Origin: Phenylobacterium sp.
Lineage (GTDB): Bacteria > Pseudomonadota > Alphaproteobacteria > Caulobacterales > Caulobacteraceae
Assembly: GCA_028290945.1 (NCBI GenBank)
Contig: JAQGIV010000074.1
Coordinates: 1-41,387, forward strand
Direction of reading: 5' to 3'
Length of the DNA: 41,387 nucleotides
The notes beneath the pieces are model-generated. The model was not told where the DNA came from, did no database searches, and worked only from the letters and a program-made list of their open reading frames with translations. The first letter of the stretch is position 1. Every line of letters starts with the position of its first letter. This document shows, in pieces, positions 11,228-18,961 of the stretch. The translations under genes were made by a program, and so were the position numbers.

Positions 11228-11551
11228 CTAGTTCCGATACAGCCCCGCCAGCCGCTTGGCCTCGCGCGTGTCGAGGTCCGCGGGCTGGGCCAGCTCCATG
11301 CGCCATTTCACGCGGCGGCACATGGGGCAGGGCCAGGCGACGCGGCGGGCCAGCGCGGCCACCGGCGTCGGGTGGCCGCCGGCCTTCAGCTGGCGCAGCC
11401 GGTCGATGGCGCGTTCGGGCCGATAGGCCTTCTGCCAGCCGCACATCGCGCAGGTCAGCAGCAGCCGCGATCCGGGATAGCGCCGGTGGTCGCCGAGCCT
11501 GAGGGCGCCGTCGTCGGGAACGGGGCGGTAGCGGGCGCGCAAGGGGGGCAT
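11228..11551 (-). CDS. zinc-ribbon-like hypothetical protein
   Basis: 107 residues. Two CxxC pairs, CAMC at about residue 34 and CPMC at about residue 75, are spaced like the two knuckles of a zinc ribbon. The segment between them is basic (QKAYRPERAIDRLRQLKAGG), which suggests nucleic-acid or protein binding. The start at 11549-11551 is preceded by AAGG about 9 bp upstream. The gene is convergent with 10978-11199 (28 bp between stops). Function is unknown. Confidence 0.65.
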   Translation of the reverse strand: MPPLRARYRPVPDDGALRLGDHRRYPGSRLLLTCAMCGWQKAYRPERAIDRLRQLKAGGHPTPVAALARRVAWPCPMCRRVKWRMELAQPADLDTREAKRLAGLYRN

Positions 11552-11729
11552 GCGCCGACCTTATGTTCTCTTTTTGTTCATGATCAAGGCCCGACCGCAG
11601 CCCGACTTGCGGATTTTTCGGGGTTTCTCTTAAATTTCACGGTCTTCGACCTAGGGGCGGTCCTCATCGGCGCCGTCTTAACCATAAGTCGGCGGCCGCG
11701 CCCGAGCCCAACGGCCACCGTCGTCCCAA

Positions 11730-11757
11730 ATCCCCGCGCCACAAGCGCGGGGATTTT
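11730..11757 (+). terminator. strong intrinsic terminator with no obvious upstream gene
   Basis: Perfect 9-bp arms ATCCCCGCG (11730-11738) and CGCGGGGAT (11746-11754) around a 7-nt loop are followed by TTTACTTT. The hairpin works on the plus strand. The only plus-strand gene upstream ends at 11199 and is separated by a minus-strand gene, while the next plus gene starts 55 bp downstream at 11812. It therefore terminates either an unannotated RNA from 11552-11729 or acts as an attenuator in the leader of the 11812 gene. Confidence 0.75.
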
Positions 11758-11811
11758 ACTTTGCGCCGCAGCAGCCCTTCGCCCATACGAGGCGCTGATC
11801 GAGGCGAGGCG

Positions 11812-12048
11812 ATGGATCAGCTCACCGACGGCCAGCTGCACGCGCTGAAGAACCTCGCCCGCAAACGCAGCGGCGACGCGGTGCCGTTCGTCAACATCGC
11901 CGACGCCCGCGCGCTCACCGAGCTGGGCTACGCCTCGCGCGGCCGCGAAGGCTGGGACATCACCCCCGAAGGCTCCGCCGCCCTCGCCCGCCTCGGCGGC
12001 CCGCCGTCCGACACCGAGCCGGGGCCCGGACCGGACGAGAGCCGCTAG
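11812..12048 (+). CDS. small hypothetical protein, possible winged-helix fold
   Basis: 78 residues starting MDQLTDGQLHALKNLARK, with GAGGCGAGG directly upstream. The order helix (LTDGQLHALKNLA), helix (FVNIADARALTELG), then two short strands (YASRGREGWDITPEGSAAL) resembles small winged-helix domains in which the TPEG turn starts the wing. The C-terminus is Pro/Gly/Glu-rich and probably disordered. The frame is open further upstream to 11761, but the terminator hairpin lies there. It overlaps the stop of the convergent gene by 4 bp. No family is named with confidence. Confidence 0.6.
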   Translation: MDQLTDGQLHALKNLARKRSGDAVPFVNIADARALTELGYASRGREGWDITPEGSAALARLGGPPSDTEPGPGPDESR

Positions 12049-12572
12049 GGCAGCGGCTTCACCGCGGCCAGGAAGGCGTCGGCGTCGGCCGGCAGGGCGC
12101 CGGTGTTGCTGAGCACCATGGCCTGGAACAGCCGGCGGCCGACCACGATGGCGCGGCTGCGGACCACCATGGCGCCCTTGCTGGCGTCGTATTCGCGGGC
12201 GTCGCCGCCCGGCCAGGCGATGGTGCGCACCGGCCCCACGAAGGTCATGTCCATGCCCTTGACGGCGCCGGCCGGCACGCCATCGACGCTCATCGGGTGG
12301 CTGTTGCCGGTCCAGTCGCTGATGCCGATCATGTAGGCGCTATGGCCGGCGTCGAACACGGTGATGTGGTCGTCTGTGGCCTTCATGCCGGGCGCACCCG
12401 CCACATCGATCATGCCCTTCTGGATGGTCGGCTGGGCCTGCGGCGGGCCCATGAAGGCCACGTGCAGGTCGGGGTAGTAGAAGGGTTTCCAACCGGCCGG
12501 CGGCGCCTGGGCGAAGGCCGGGGCGGCCGCGGCGGCGAGCACGAAAGCCAGGGCGAGGAACAGGGCGCGCAT
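12045..12572 (-). CDS. exported protein, tandem paralogue A
   Basis: 175 residues with a clear signal peptide (MRALFLALAFVLAAAAAPAFA, cut before QAPP). The mature part aligns along its whole length with the next gene upstream: PPAGWKPFYYPDLHVAF versus PPADWKTFRYPELHVAF, FVGPVRTIAWPGG versus FVGPVRNLAWPGG, and RRLFQAMVLSNTGALP versus RRVYQVLVLSDGATLP. It is small, probably a beta-rich periplasmic protein; no cysteines, no enzyme motif. The function is unknown. It is the third gene of a three-gene unit reading leftward, 32 bp after its paralogue. Confidence 0.8.
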   Translation of the reverse strand: MRALFLALAFVLAAAAAPAFAQAPPAGWKPFYYPDLHVAFMGPPQAQPTIQKGMIDVAGAPGMKATDDHITVFDAGHSAYMIGISDWTGNSHPMSVDGVPAGAVKGMDMTFVGPVRTIAWPGGDAREYDASKGAMVVRSRAIVVGRRLFQAMVLSNTGALPADADAFLAAVKPLP

Positions 12573-12604
12573 GGGCGGGCCTCCATTGCGGACGGGGATG
12601 TGGG

Positions 12605-13129
12605 CTAGGGCAGGGTCTGGACGGACTCGATGAAGGCGTCGGTGAACGGCGGCAGGGTCGCGCCGTCGCTGAGCACCAGCACCTGGTACACCCGACGGCC
12701 GCTCATCATCACCCGGCCGCGCGCCACGAGGTTGGCGCCGGCGGCGTCGTAGGCCCGCGCCTGGCCGCCCGGCCAGGCCAGGTTCCGCACCGGCCCCACG
12801 AACTTGGCCTTCAGCGATTCCAGGACGCGCGGCGCGACGCCCTCGATGTCCAGGCTTTCCGCGTTGCCGGTCTCATCGGCCATGCTCAGGATGAAGGCGT
12901 AGCGGCCGCCGTCGACCACCACCATGGTCGTGTAGGGCGCCTTGGAGGATCCCGTCGTCACCTCGCTGCGCTCGAGGGCCGGCTGCGCTGTGGAGGGCGC
13001 GGGGAAGGCCACGTGCAGCTCCGGATAGCGGAAGGTCTTCCAGTCGGCCGGCGGCGTCTCGGCGAAGGCCGGGGCGGCGAACAGCAGGGTGAGGATGGGG
13101 AGCGCCAGGGCGAGGAACAGGGCGCGCAT
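12605..13129 (-). CDS. exported protein, tandem paralogue B
   Basis: 174 residues, signal peptide MRALFLALALPILTLLFAAP then AFA before ETPP. It is a clear paralogue of the following gene at 12045-12572, so the pair arose by tandem duplication. The mature domain keeps the same WK..Y/RYP..HVAF start, the VGPVR.AWPGG centre and the RR..QVLVLS C-terminal strand, but the region in between has diverged. The gene starts 12 bp after the stop of the upstream exported protein and has GGAGG 8 bp before the ATG, so the three genes are probably cotranscribed. Confidence 0.8.
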   Translation of the reverse strand: MRALFLALALPILTLLFAAPAFAETPPADWKTFRYPELHVAFPAPSTAQPALERSEVTTGSSKAPYTTMVVVDGGRYAFILSMADETGNAESLDIEGVAPRVLESLKAKFVGPVRNLAWPGGQARAYDAAGANLVARGRVMMSGRRVYQVLVLSDGATLPPFTDAFIESVQTLP

Positions 13130-13141
13130 GGGCGGCCTCCG

Positions 13142-13627
13142 TCAGTGGGTGAAGGTCCAAAGCGCCCCGGTGGAGACGATCTGGTTGCTGAAGCTGTCGA
13201 GGTCGGTGCGCAGGGTCGCCGCCGTCACGGCGCGGTTGTCGATGGAGCGGTGCAGGTAGAGCTTGGTGCGCTGGGGGTCATAGTAGAAGGCGCTCGGATC
13301 GATGTCGCCGTTGGACACCAGCAGCGCCTTCCATTGCGCGGCGGTGATGTCGGCCTCGGTGACCAGGCCGAGATTGGAGTTGAAGCCGATCTTCTTGCCG
13401 TTGGCGCTGATCACCAGCTGGATATTGTTGGTCCAGGTCCCCTGCTTGATCACCACCAGGAAGCCTTTCGACAGCGGCTTGGGCTCCATCCCCATCTGCT
13501 GCAGCATGGTGAGCAGGCAGGGGTCGGTGAGCGCGATCGCGCAGTTGGCGGAGGCTTGGGCGGCGGCCGGCGAGGCCGCGAGGCTTGCGGCCAGGGCCAG
13601 GACGAGGGCGGCGAACAGGGCGCGCAT
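13142..13627 (-). CDS. exported protein of unknown function, shares leader with next two genes
   Basis: 161 residues with signal peptide MRALFAALVLALAASLAASP then AAAQ. The mature part has two cysteines close together (NCAIALTDPCLL, probably a disulfide in the periplasm) and is otherwise unrelated to the two following proteins. The alpha/beta pattern (FLVVIKQGTW, IQLVISANGKKIGFNSNLG, KLYLHRSIDNR, LRTDLDSFSNQI) resembles YbjN/secretion-chaperone-like folds, but this is only an impression. It is the first gene of the unit 13627-12045. Its ribosome-binding site, start and first five codons match those of the next two genes. Confidence 0.75.
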   Translation of the reverse strand: MRALFAALVLALAASLAASPAAAQASANCAIALTDPCLLTMLQQMGMEPKPLSKGFLVVIKQGTWTNNIQLVISANGKKIGFNSNLGLVTEADITAAQWKALLVSNGDIDPSAFYYDPQRTKLYLHRSIDNRAVTAATLRTDLDSFSNQIVSTGALWTFTH

Positions 13628-13687
13628 GGCGGCTCCGTCAGGGGATATCGCCGTTACGCTAGCACAGCTTGGCCGTAGGGCGAGCAG

Positions 13688-14608
13688 CTACCAGTGGGCG
13701 CGGACGCCGAGTTGGTCGAGGCGGGCGAACAGGCGCTGCACATTGGCCAGGTTCTCGGCCAGCACCGCCGCCAGCCGGGGCCGGGCGGCGTCGGGCACGC
13801 TCACCGTCAGGCCGCGGGCTTCGCGGCGGCAATAGCCACGGGCCTGCAGCGACATGACGTGGCGCCGCGTGGTCTCGGCCGCCAGGCCCAGCCGCCGGGA
13901 AAGCCTCAGGGTCGGGATCGGGACCATCCGGCCGGCGAAGCGCGCGCCGGCGAAGTCGGCGTCGTCGAGGTTCGCCAGGTTGGCGAAGGCCAGTTCCAGG
14001 AACACAGCGCCGGCGATGACCCCGCCGGTCAGGCCCATCATCCGGTCGCTGACCCGCAGCACATATTCGGCGATGGCGCGATTGGCGGCGCGCACCGGCG
14101 GCGGGTCCTGCGGCGGTCCCTCGGGGGGTGCGGGCGCGGCGACCACGCCCAGGCCGACGGCGGTCCGGTGGAACGTCTGCAGCCGCTCGTAGCGGGCGAG
14201 CTGGACGGCGTTGTAGGCCTCCGAGGTGACCACGGCGTGCGGCACATAGACCCCGTGCGGCCCGTGCACGCAGAGGCCGGCGCGGCCCAGGGCGTGCACC
14301 CGGCGGCGCACCGTCTCGAACGGCAGGCGCAGGGACTCGGCCACCGCCCGGACGCTGACCGGCCGGCGCAGCTCGTCCGGCGCGGCGGTTCCGAGATCGC
14401 CGTAGGCCAGCTGCAGGCCGGGGTCCTGGTTGATCAGCGCCTGGTTGGCCTCGAGGATGACGGTCATGAGCAGCGGCCGCAGCAGGTCGCCGTCGCCGCG
14501 GCTGATGCGGGTGATGTCGAGCACGAACTGGGCCGAGGCGCGGCCCAACGGCAGGGCGGGCGCCAGGCTGGTCTGCGCCCGTTGGATCTCCCGCGCGCGG
14601 CTCGGCAT
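13688..14608 (-). CDS. transcriptional regulator with two winged-HTH halves
   Basis: 306 residues. Two helix-turn-helix units are visible: SVRAVAESLRLPFETVRRRV (about 85-104), continuing HALGRAGLC, and LSRRLGLAAETTRRHVMSLQ (about 236-255), continuing ARGYC. Each is followed by a short wing (GVYVPHAVV and GLTVSVPDAA) and preceded by a hydrophobic helical stretch (residues 45-60 and 190-215). The protein therefore looks like an internal duplication, a dimer in one chain. No ligand domain is obvious. It lies 38 bp downstream of an SDR gene on the same strand and may control it. The family was not identified; MarR- or Crp-like wings are the nearest resemblance. Confidence 0.7.
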   Translation of the reverse strand: MPSRAREIQRAQTSLAPALPLGRASAQFVLDITRISRGDGDLLRPLLMTVILEANQALINQDPGLQLAYGDLGTAAPDELRRPVSVRAVAESLRLPFETVRRRVHALGRAGLCVHGPHGVYVPHAVVTSEAYNAVQLARYERLQTFHRTAVGLGVVAAPAPPEGPPQDPPPVRAANRAIAEYVLRVSDRMMGLTGGVIAGAVFLELAFANLANLDDADFAGARFAGRMVPIPTLRLSRRLGLAAETTRRHVMSLQARGYCRREARGLTVSVPDAARPRLAAVLAENLANVQRLFARLDQLGVRAHW

Positions 14609-14646
14609 GGCGTGAGGTTAGGCGCCGCGCGAAAGCCCTGGCAAGC

Positions 14647-15618
14647 TCAACCGCCGAGCTTCCAGCCGACCTCGCTGGCCAGCCGCTGGAAGAACACCGG
14701 CTCGTAGGCGAGCTCCGGGTCGGCGCGGACCATGGCGTCCATTTTCTGGGCGTCCTCGCCCACCAGGATGCGCCAGCGCTCGGCCTTCACGCCGTCGAGG
14801 ATGATGGTCGCGGCCTCGGCCGCGGTGGTCGGCGCCTCCTCCAGAAACCGCCGGTGCTGCTCGGCGGCCATGGCCTCGATGGCCTGGTCGGTGAGCTGGC
14901 CGACGTCGACCCCCATCCGCCCGATCCGCGCCCGGGCGCGGGCCAGGTCGTCCTCGCTCAACCGGTCCTCGTCGCGGCCGGTCATCACCTTGCGGGAGTT
15001 GGCGACGATCGAGGTGCCGATGTGGCCGGGCATCACCACCGACACGCGGATATGCGGCGCGTTGAGCCGCAGGTCGGTGACCAGCGCCTCGCTGAACCCC
15101 TTCACGGCGAACTTGGCGGCGGCATAGGCGGTGTGGCTGACGGCCGGCCCCAGGCTCGCCCAGAAGCCGTTCACCGAGGAGGTGTTGACGATGTGCGCCT
15201 CCTCCGCGGCCTGCATCAGCGGCAGGAAGGTGCGCACCCCCAGATAGACCCCGCCCCAGCAGACGTTGAACGTGCGCTCCCAGTCGGCGCGGTCGTCGGC
15301 GATCATCGAGCCGCCGCCGCCGATCCCGGCGTTGTTGAACAGCAGATGCAGCCGGTCGGTGTCGTGCTGCTGTTCGAATTCGGCGCGGAAACGGATCAGC
15401 TGGCGCTCGTCCGACACGTCGGCGATGTGGCTGGTGACCCGCGTGCCCTGCGGCGGCCGGTCGGCCTCGATGATGGCCACGGTCTCGGCCATGTTCCTGG
15501 CGCTGACGTCGCACATGGCCACGTTGCAGCCCTCCGCCGCCAGCTGCCGGGCGAGCTCGCGCCCCATGCCCGTGCCGCCGCCGGTGACCACCGCGAACCG
15601 GCCCGTGAACTCGTGCAT
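14647..15618 (-). CDS. SDR-family oxidoreductase with C-terminal extension
   Basis: 323 residues, about 70 longer than a classical SDR. TGGGTGMG at residues 12-19 binds the coenzyme, NNAG is at 95-98, the catalytic Ser at 147-148 (NTSSVNG) and YAAAK at 165-169. The last ~90 residues (from DLARARARIGRMG) form a helical cap like that of enzymes acting on bulky lipid or aromatic substrates. The start MHEFTGRFAVV has GGAG 11 bp upstream; the frame stays open to 15645 but without a better site. It is probably cotranscribed with the downstream two-HTH regulator and is divergent from the CAP-domain gene. Confidence 0.88.
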   Translation of the reverse strand: MHEFTGRFAVVTGGGTGMGRELARQLAAEGCNVAMCDVSARNMAETVAIIEADRPPQGTRVTSHIADVSDERQLIRFRAEFEQQHDTDRLHLLFNNAGIGGGGSMIADDRADWERTFNVCWGGVYLGVRTFLPLMQAAEEAHIVNTSSVNGFWASLGPAVSHTAYAAAKFAVKGFSEALVTDLRLNAPHIRVSVVMPGHIGTSIVANSRKVMTGRDEDRLSEDDLARARARIGRMGVDVGQLTDQAIEAMAAEQHRRFLEEAPTTAAEAATIILDGVKAERWRILVGEDAQKMDAMVRADPELAYEPVFFQRLASEVGWKLGG

Positions 15619-15743
15619 TGGAAATCTCCGCTGTGCTGGCGGCAATCAACGCCGGTGACGGCAGGGAAGTCAAAGCGCCGCACTGGCCAGCAACCACGGC
15701 CGTGCTACCTCGCCATCGGGGACGTGATGATGGGGCTATCGCC

Positions 15744-16358
15744 ATGCGCAGAGCTTGCGCCGTCTCCGCCGCCGTGCTCGGCGCGCTTTCCGTCTTCGCC
15801 GCCGCCAAGCCGGCCGCCGCCGCGGATGGCCTCGAGGCCCGGGTTCTGGCCGAGGTGAACTACGCCCGCGGCCACCCGGCGGAATACGCCCGCAAGCTCA
15901 GGAAGGACGCCTACGTCGGCGGCCCGATCGGCTATTCCGAGATCGGCAACGAGGACGTCGAGGCGTTGCAGGACGCCATCGAGTTCCTGATGCAGCAGCG
16001 CCCGCTGCCGCCGCTCAGCCCCAACCAGGCCCTCGCCGCCGCCGCCCGCGCCCATGCGAGCGCGCAGGGCCGCACCTATCAGGTGGGCCACGTCAGTCCC
16101 GGCGGCCAGACGCTGGGCCAGCGGCTCCAGGCGCACGGCGTCTGGGCCGGGCTGGCGGCCGAGGACATCTCCTACGGCTACCGCGATCCGCGCGAAGTGG
16201 TGCGCCAGCTGATCATCGATTCAGGCGTCCCCAACCGCGGCCACCGCGACAACATCTTCGGCGCCCACTACCAGGCGGCCGGCGTCAGCTGCGCGCCGCA
16301 CCGCGAATGGGGCTCCATGTGCGTCATCGACTTCGCCGGCGCCTTCGTGAAGCGCTAG
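15744..16358 (+). CDS. exported CAP/SCP-domain protein
   Basis: 204 residues from the ATG at 15744. Residues 1-27 are a signal peptide (MRRACAVSAAVLGALSVFAA then AKPAAAA). The mature domain shows the CAP superfamily landmarks: VLAEVNYARGHPAEYARKL near the start, LAAAARAHASAQGR with a family histidine, and GHRDNIFGAHYQAAGVSC near the end. In bacteria these proteins are secreted or periplasmic and bind lipids or act in envelope maintenance; the catalytic activity is not settled. Two cysteines near the C-terminus could form a disulfide. An SDR gene follows after 32 bp in the same direction. Confidence 0.88.
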   Translation: MRRACAVSAAVLGALSVFAAAKPAAAADGLEARVLAEVNYARGHPAEYARKLRKDAYVGGPIGYSEIGNEDVEALQDAIEFLMQQRPLPPLSPNQALAAAARAHASAQGRTYQVGHVSPGGQTLGQRLQAHGVWAGLAAEDISYGYRDPREVVRQLIIDSGVPNRGHRDNIFGAHYQAAGVSCAPHREWGSMCVIDFAGAFVKR

Positions 16359-16390
16359 CGCGGCCGCTCGTCGCTGGTTAGGAGAGCGCC

Positions 16391-17107
16391 ATGACAGCCC
16401 AGCCCCACATCCTCGTCACCGGCTCCACCCGCGGCATCGGCGCCGCCACCGTCGAGGCCCTGGAGGCCAAGGGCGCGCGGGTGTTCGGCCACGGCCGCAC
16501 GGCCTCGGACAAGGTCATCGCCGCCGACCTGGAGCAGGCCGACGCCGCGCAACAGCTGTGGGACGCGGCGCTGGCCCGCCTGGACGGCCGGATCGACGTG
16601 GTGATCAACAACGCCGGCGTGTTCGAGCCCGTGGCCGTCGACGCGCCGCTCTCCGCCTGGCACGCGGCCTGGGCGCGGACCCTGCAGATCAACCTGCAGG
16701 CCTCGGCCGACCTCTGCCGCGCGGCCATCCTGCACTTCCGCGGGCGGGGTGGGGGCGGGCGGATCGTCAATGTGGCGAGCCGCGCGGCCTATCGCGGCGA
16801 CAGCCCGGCGCACTGGCACTATGCCGCCTCCAAGGCCGGCATGATCGGCATGACCAAGTCGATCGCCCGCGGCTACGCGGCCGAGCAGATCCTGGCGTTC
16901 GCCATCTGCCCGGGCTTCGTGATGACCGGCATGGCGGAGGACTATCTGGCGAGCCGCGGCGGCGACAAGCTCTTGGCCGACATCCCGCTTGGCCGGGTGG
17001 CGGCGCCGGAAGAGGTGGCCAGCGCCGCAGCCTATCTGGCGCTGGAGGCCCCGGCCTCCATGACCGGGGCGGTGCTGGACATCAATGGCGCGAGCTTCGT
17101 GCGCTGA
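16391..17107 (+). CDS. SDR-family oxidoreductase (FabG-like)
   Basis: 238 residues, preceded by TAGGAGAG. TGSTRGIG at 10-17, NNAG at 73-76, catalytic Ser at 130 (NVASRAA) and YAASK at 144-148 define a classical SDR. HGRT at about 34-37 after the second strand, with arginine instead of aspartate, suggests NADP(H). The C-terminal FVMTGMAEDYL and MTGAVLDINGASFVR are like 3-oxoacyl-ACP reductases and related enzymes. The true substrate is unknown. It probably forms a unit with the CAP-domain gene 32 bp upstream. Confidence 0.88.
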   Translation: MTAQPHILVTGSTRGIGAATVEALEAKGARVFGHGRTASDKVIAADLEQADAAQQLWDAALARLDGRIDVVINNAGVFEPVAVDAPLSAWHAAWARTLQINLQASADLCRAAILHFRGRGGGGRIVNVASRAAYRGDSPAHWHYAASKAGMIGMTKSIARGYAAEQILAFAICPGFVMTGMAEDYLASRGGDKLLADIPLGRVAAPEEVASAAAYLALEAPASMTGAVLDINGASFVR

Positions 17108-17278
17108 CAGTCACGCCACAGCTTCTGACAGTTCTCCCCAGATTGGGTCGAAGATCTGGAAGATGAACAGAACATAACGGGAAGCACGCCAGAACCATTC
17201 AGGGCCCTGGGTGTTTAATCCTCTCCACAAGCCGGCGATGACACCTTGCCGGCAGGTAACAAGGATTGGAGCGATCCC

Positions 17279-17737
17279 ATGCAAGTCCGCGCTATTACCG
17301 GCGCCGCGATCGCCGCTCTGGCGGCGGGCGCCATCGCCACCCCCTCCTTCGCGCAGGATCCCTGCCACCGGCAGCAGCACAACAACGGCACGGCCGGCGC
17401 CGTGATCGGCGGCCTGGCGGGTGCGGCGATCGGCTCGAACGTGGCGGGCCACGGCGCCAGGACCGGCGGCACGATCATCGGCGGCCTGGCCGGCGCGGCG
17501 ATCGGCAACAACATCGGCCGCTCGTCGACCAAGTGCGATGGCCGCTACAGCTACTATTACAACGGCCGCTATTACGATCGGCCGGTGTACGGCAACACCT
17601 ACTACAACGGCGCCTACGACGGTCGCTACGGCTCCAACAACAGCTACTATGGCCGCCAGCGCAACAACGGCTACAACAACAACTATTACAACAACGGCTA
17701 TAATAACGGGTACTACAACAGCTATCCCCCGTACTAA
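17279..17737 (+). CDS. exported glycine-zipper protein with Tyr/Asn/Gly-rich tail
   Basis: 152 residues; signal peptide MQVRAITGAAIAALAAGAIA then TPSFA before QDPC. Two glycine-zipper units, AVIGGLAGAAIGSNVAGHG and IIGGLAGAAIGNNIG (residues about 40-82), are typical of the 17-kDa surface antigen/2TM glycine zipper family, which inserts in or lines the envelope. The last ~65 residues consist largely of Tyr, Asn and Gly (SYYYNGRYYDRP, NNGYNNNYYNNG) and look disordered. A GGAG site lies about 9 bp upstream of the ATG. There is no lipobox cysteine. The function is not known beyond an envelope role. Confidence 0.8.
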   Translation: MQVRAITGAAIAALAAGAIATPSFAQDPCHRQQHNNGTAGAVIGGLAGAAIGSNVAGHGARTGGTIIGGLAGAAIGNNIGRSSTKCDGRYSYYYNGRYYDRPVYGNTYYNGAYDGRYGSNNSYYGRQRNNGYNNNYYNNGYNNGYYNSYPPY

Positions 17738-17774
17738 GCCGGGCGTCCCCGACACACCGACGCCTGCCGAGATC

Positions 17775-17806
17775 GGCGGCCGCATCCCAGCCGGGGTGCG
17801 GCCGCC
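17775..17806. terminator. bidirectional terminator-like hairpin between convergent genes
   Basis: Arms 17775-17788 (GGCGGCCGCATCCC) and 17793-17806 (GGGGTGCGGCCGCC) pair with one G-T over 14 bp around a 4-nt loop. No T tract follows on either strand. It lies between the stops of the glycine-zipper gene (plus) and the MetX-like gene (minus) and probably serves both. Confidence 0.6.
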
Positions 17807-17816
17807 GCCGTATCGG

Positions 17817-18896
17817 CTAGCCCCCGGAGCGCTTCAGCAGCGCCGCCAGCTCGTCCTGCCAGAGCGCGGCCCAGGTGTGGGTGCCGTGGCCGTGGGTCTT
17901 GGGGCTGGTGGGGATCAGCACGAACTTGCCGCGCCTCAGGCGCTTCGCCTCACGCCGCGCGATGCCCAGCTCCGGCGGGTTGATGAAGTCGTCGGCCGAG
18001 TTCACCCAGGTGACCGGGGCGGTGATCGTCTCCAGCCCCTTGGAGGGGTCATAGGTGCGCGATGAGGCCACCTGGTAGATCAGGTCGTTGGCGTCGAGGC
18101 TCTTCAGCCGGTTCGGCAGGTCCTTGGCGAACCAGGCGTCGACGGCCGCGCCGCTGGGATAGGCGATCTGCATCGGCAGGGGCGAGGCGCCGGCGATGAT
18201 CAGCAGATCCTCGGCGGCTCTGAGGCCGTGGGCGGGCTCATCGCGGTAGTCGCCGCCGGCGTAGGCGGGGTCGGAGGTGATGGCGTCGATGGCCATGGTC
18301 CGCCACAGCCGGTTGCGCCCGGCGATCTCCACCGGCAGGCAGGCGAGCGGCATCAGGGCGGCCATCTGATCCGGCCACATCTCGCCCCACATGAAGCTGT
18401 GCATGCAGCCCATGGAGGTGCCCATGACCAGCCGCAGGCGCTGCACGCCCAGGCCCTTGGTGACCAGCGCGTGCTCGGCCTCGACCATGTCGGTGTAGTC
18501 GTAGTGCGGGAAGCGGGCCCTGAGGCCGTCCGACGGCTTCGACGAGCCGCCGTGGCCGATGTCGTCTGGCGCGATGATGAAGTGGCTGGCGGGATCCAGC
18601 AGGCCGCCCGGCTTGAACAGCACGTCGGCGAACTGCGGGGCCGCGAACTGCCGCCCCGAGCCGCCGGTGCCATGCAGGATCAGCACCGCGTTGTCGATGC
18701 GGCCGCCCGCGCCCCGGTGCGGCTGGCCCAGGGTGTAATAGTGGAGGCGCAGCTCCGGCAGGGTCTCGCCCGAGCGGAAGTGGAAGTCGCGGATCGTGAA
18801 ATCGTGGGGGGTAAGCTCGGGGGCGGCGTGGGCGGTTGAGGCCAGCAGGGATGCTGCAAGACCCGCAAGTACGGCGCCTAGTCGGTTCAGGCCCAT
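17817..18896 (-). CDS. exported alpha/beta hydrolase of the MetX (homoserine acetyltransferase) type
   Basis: 359 residues. An N-terminal signal peptide (MGLNRLGAVLAGLAASLLAS then TAHA) is followed by an alpha/beta hydrolase. HGTGGSG near residue 75 is the oxyanion region, GTSMGC around Ser161 the nucleophile elbow, SADDFINPPE the Asp loop, and HGHGTHTW the catalytic His region. FHFRSGETLPELRLHYYTLG is the usual start of the MetX-like family. Real homoserine O-acetyltransferases are cytoplasmic; with a signal peptide this is more likely a periplasmic esterase or acyltransferase on an unknown substrate. Upstream lies repeat copy 2. Confidence 0.82.
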   Translation of the reverse strand: MGLNRLGAVLAGLAASLLASTAHAAPELTPHDFTIRDFHFRSGETLPELRLHYYTLGQPHRGAGGRIDNAVLILHGTGGSGRQFAAPQFADVLFKPGGLLDPASHFIIAPDDIGHGGSSKPSDGLRARFPHYDYTDMVEAEHALVTKGLGVQRLRLVMGTSMGCMHSFMWGEMWPDQMAALMPLACLPVEIAGRNRLWRTMAIDAITSDPAYAGGDYRDEPAHGLRAAEDLLIIAGASPLPMQIAYPSGAAVDAWFAKDLPNRLKSLDANDLIYQVASSRTYDPSKGLETITAPVTWVNSADDFINPPELGIARREAKRLRRGKFVLIPTSPKTHGHGTHTWAALWQDELAALLKRSGG

Positions 18897-18961
18897 GGTC
18901 TGTCCCCTTCCCTAATGTTGGCCACGAAAAGCACGAAAGACACGAAAACACTCTTCGCAAT

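Noticed and set aside
17817..18896. metX (homoserine O-acetyltransferase) gene for methionine synthesis
   Set aside because: The protein carries a clear signal peptide and stands beside other exported enzymes; the name would imply a cytoplasmic pathway that is not supported.
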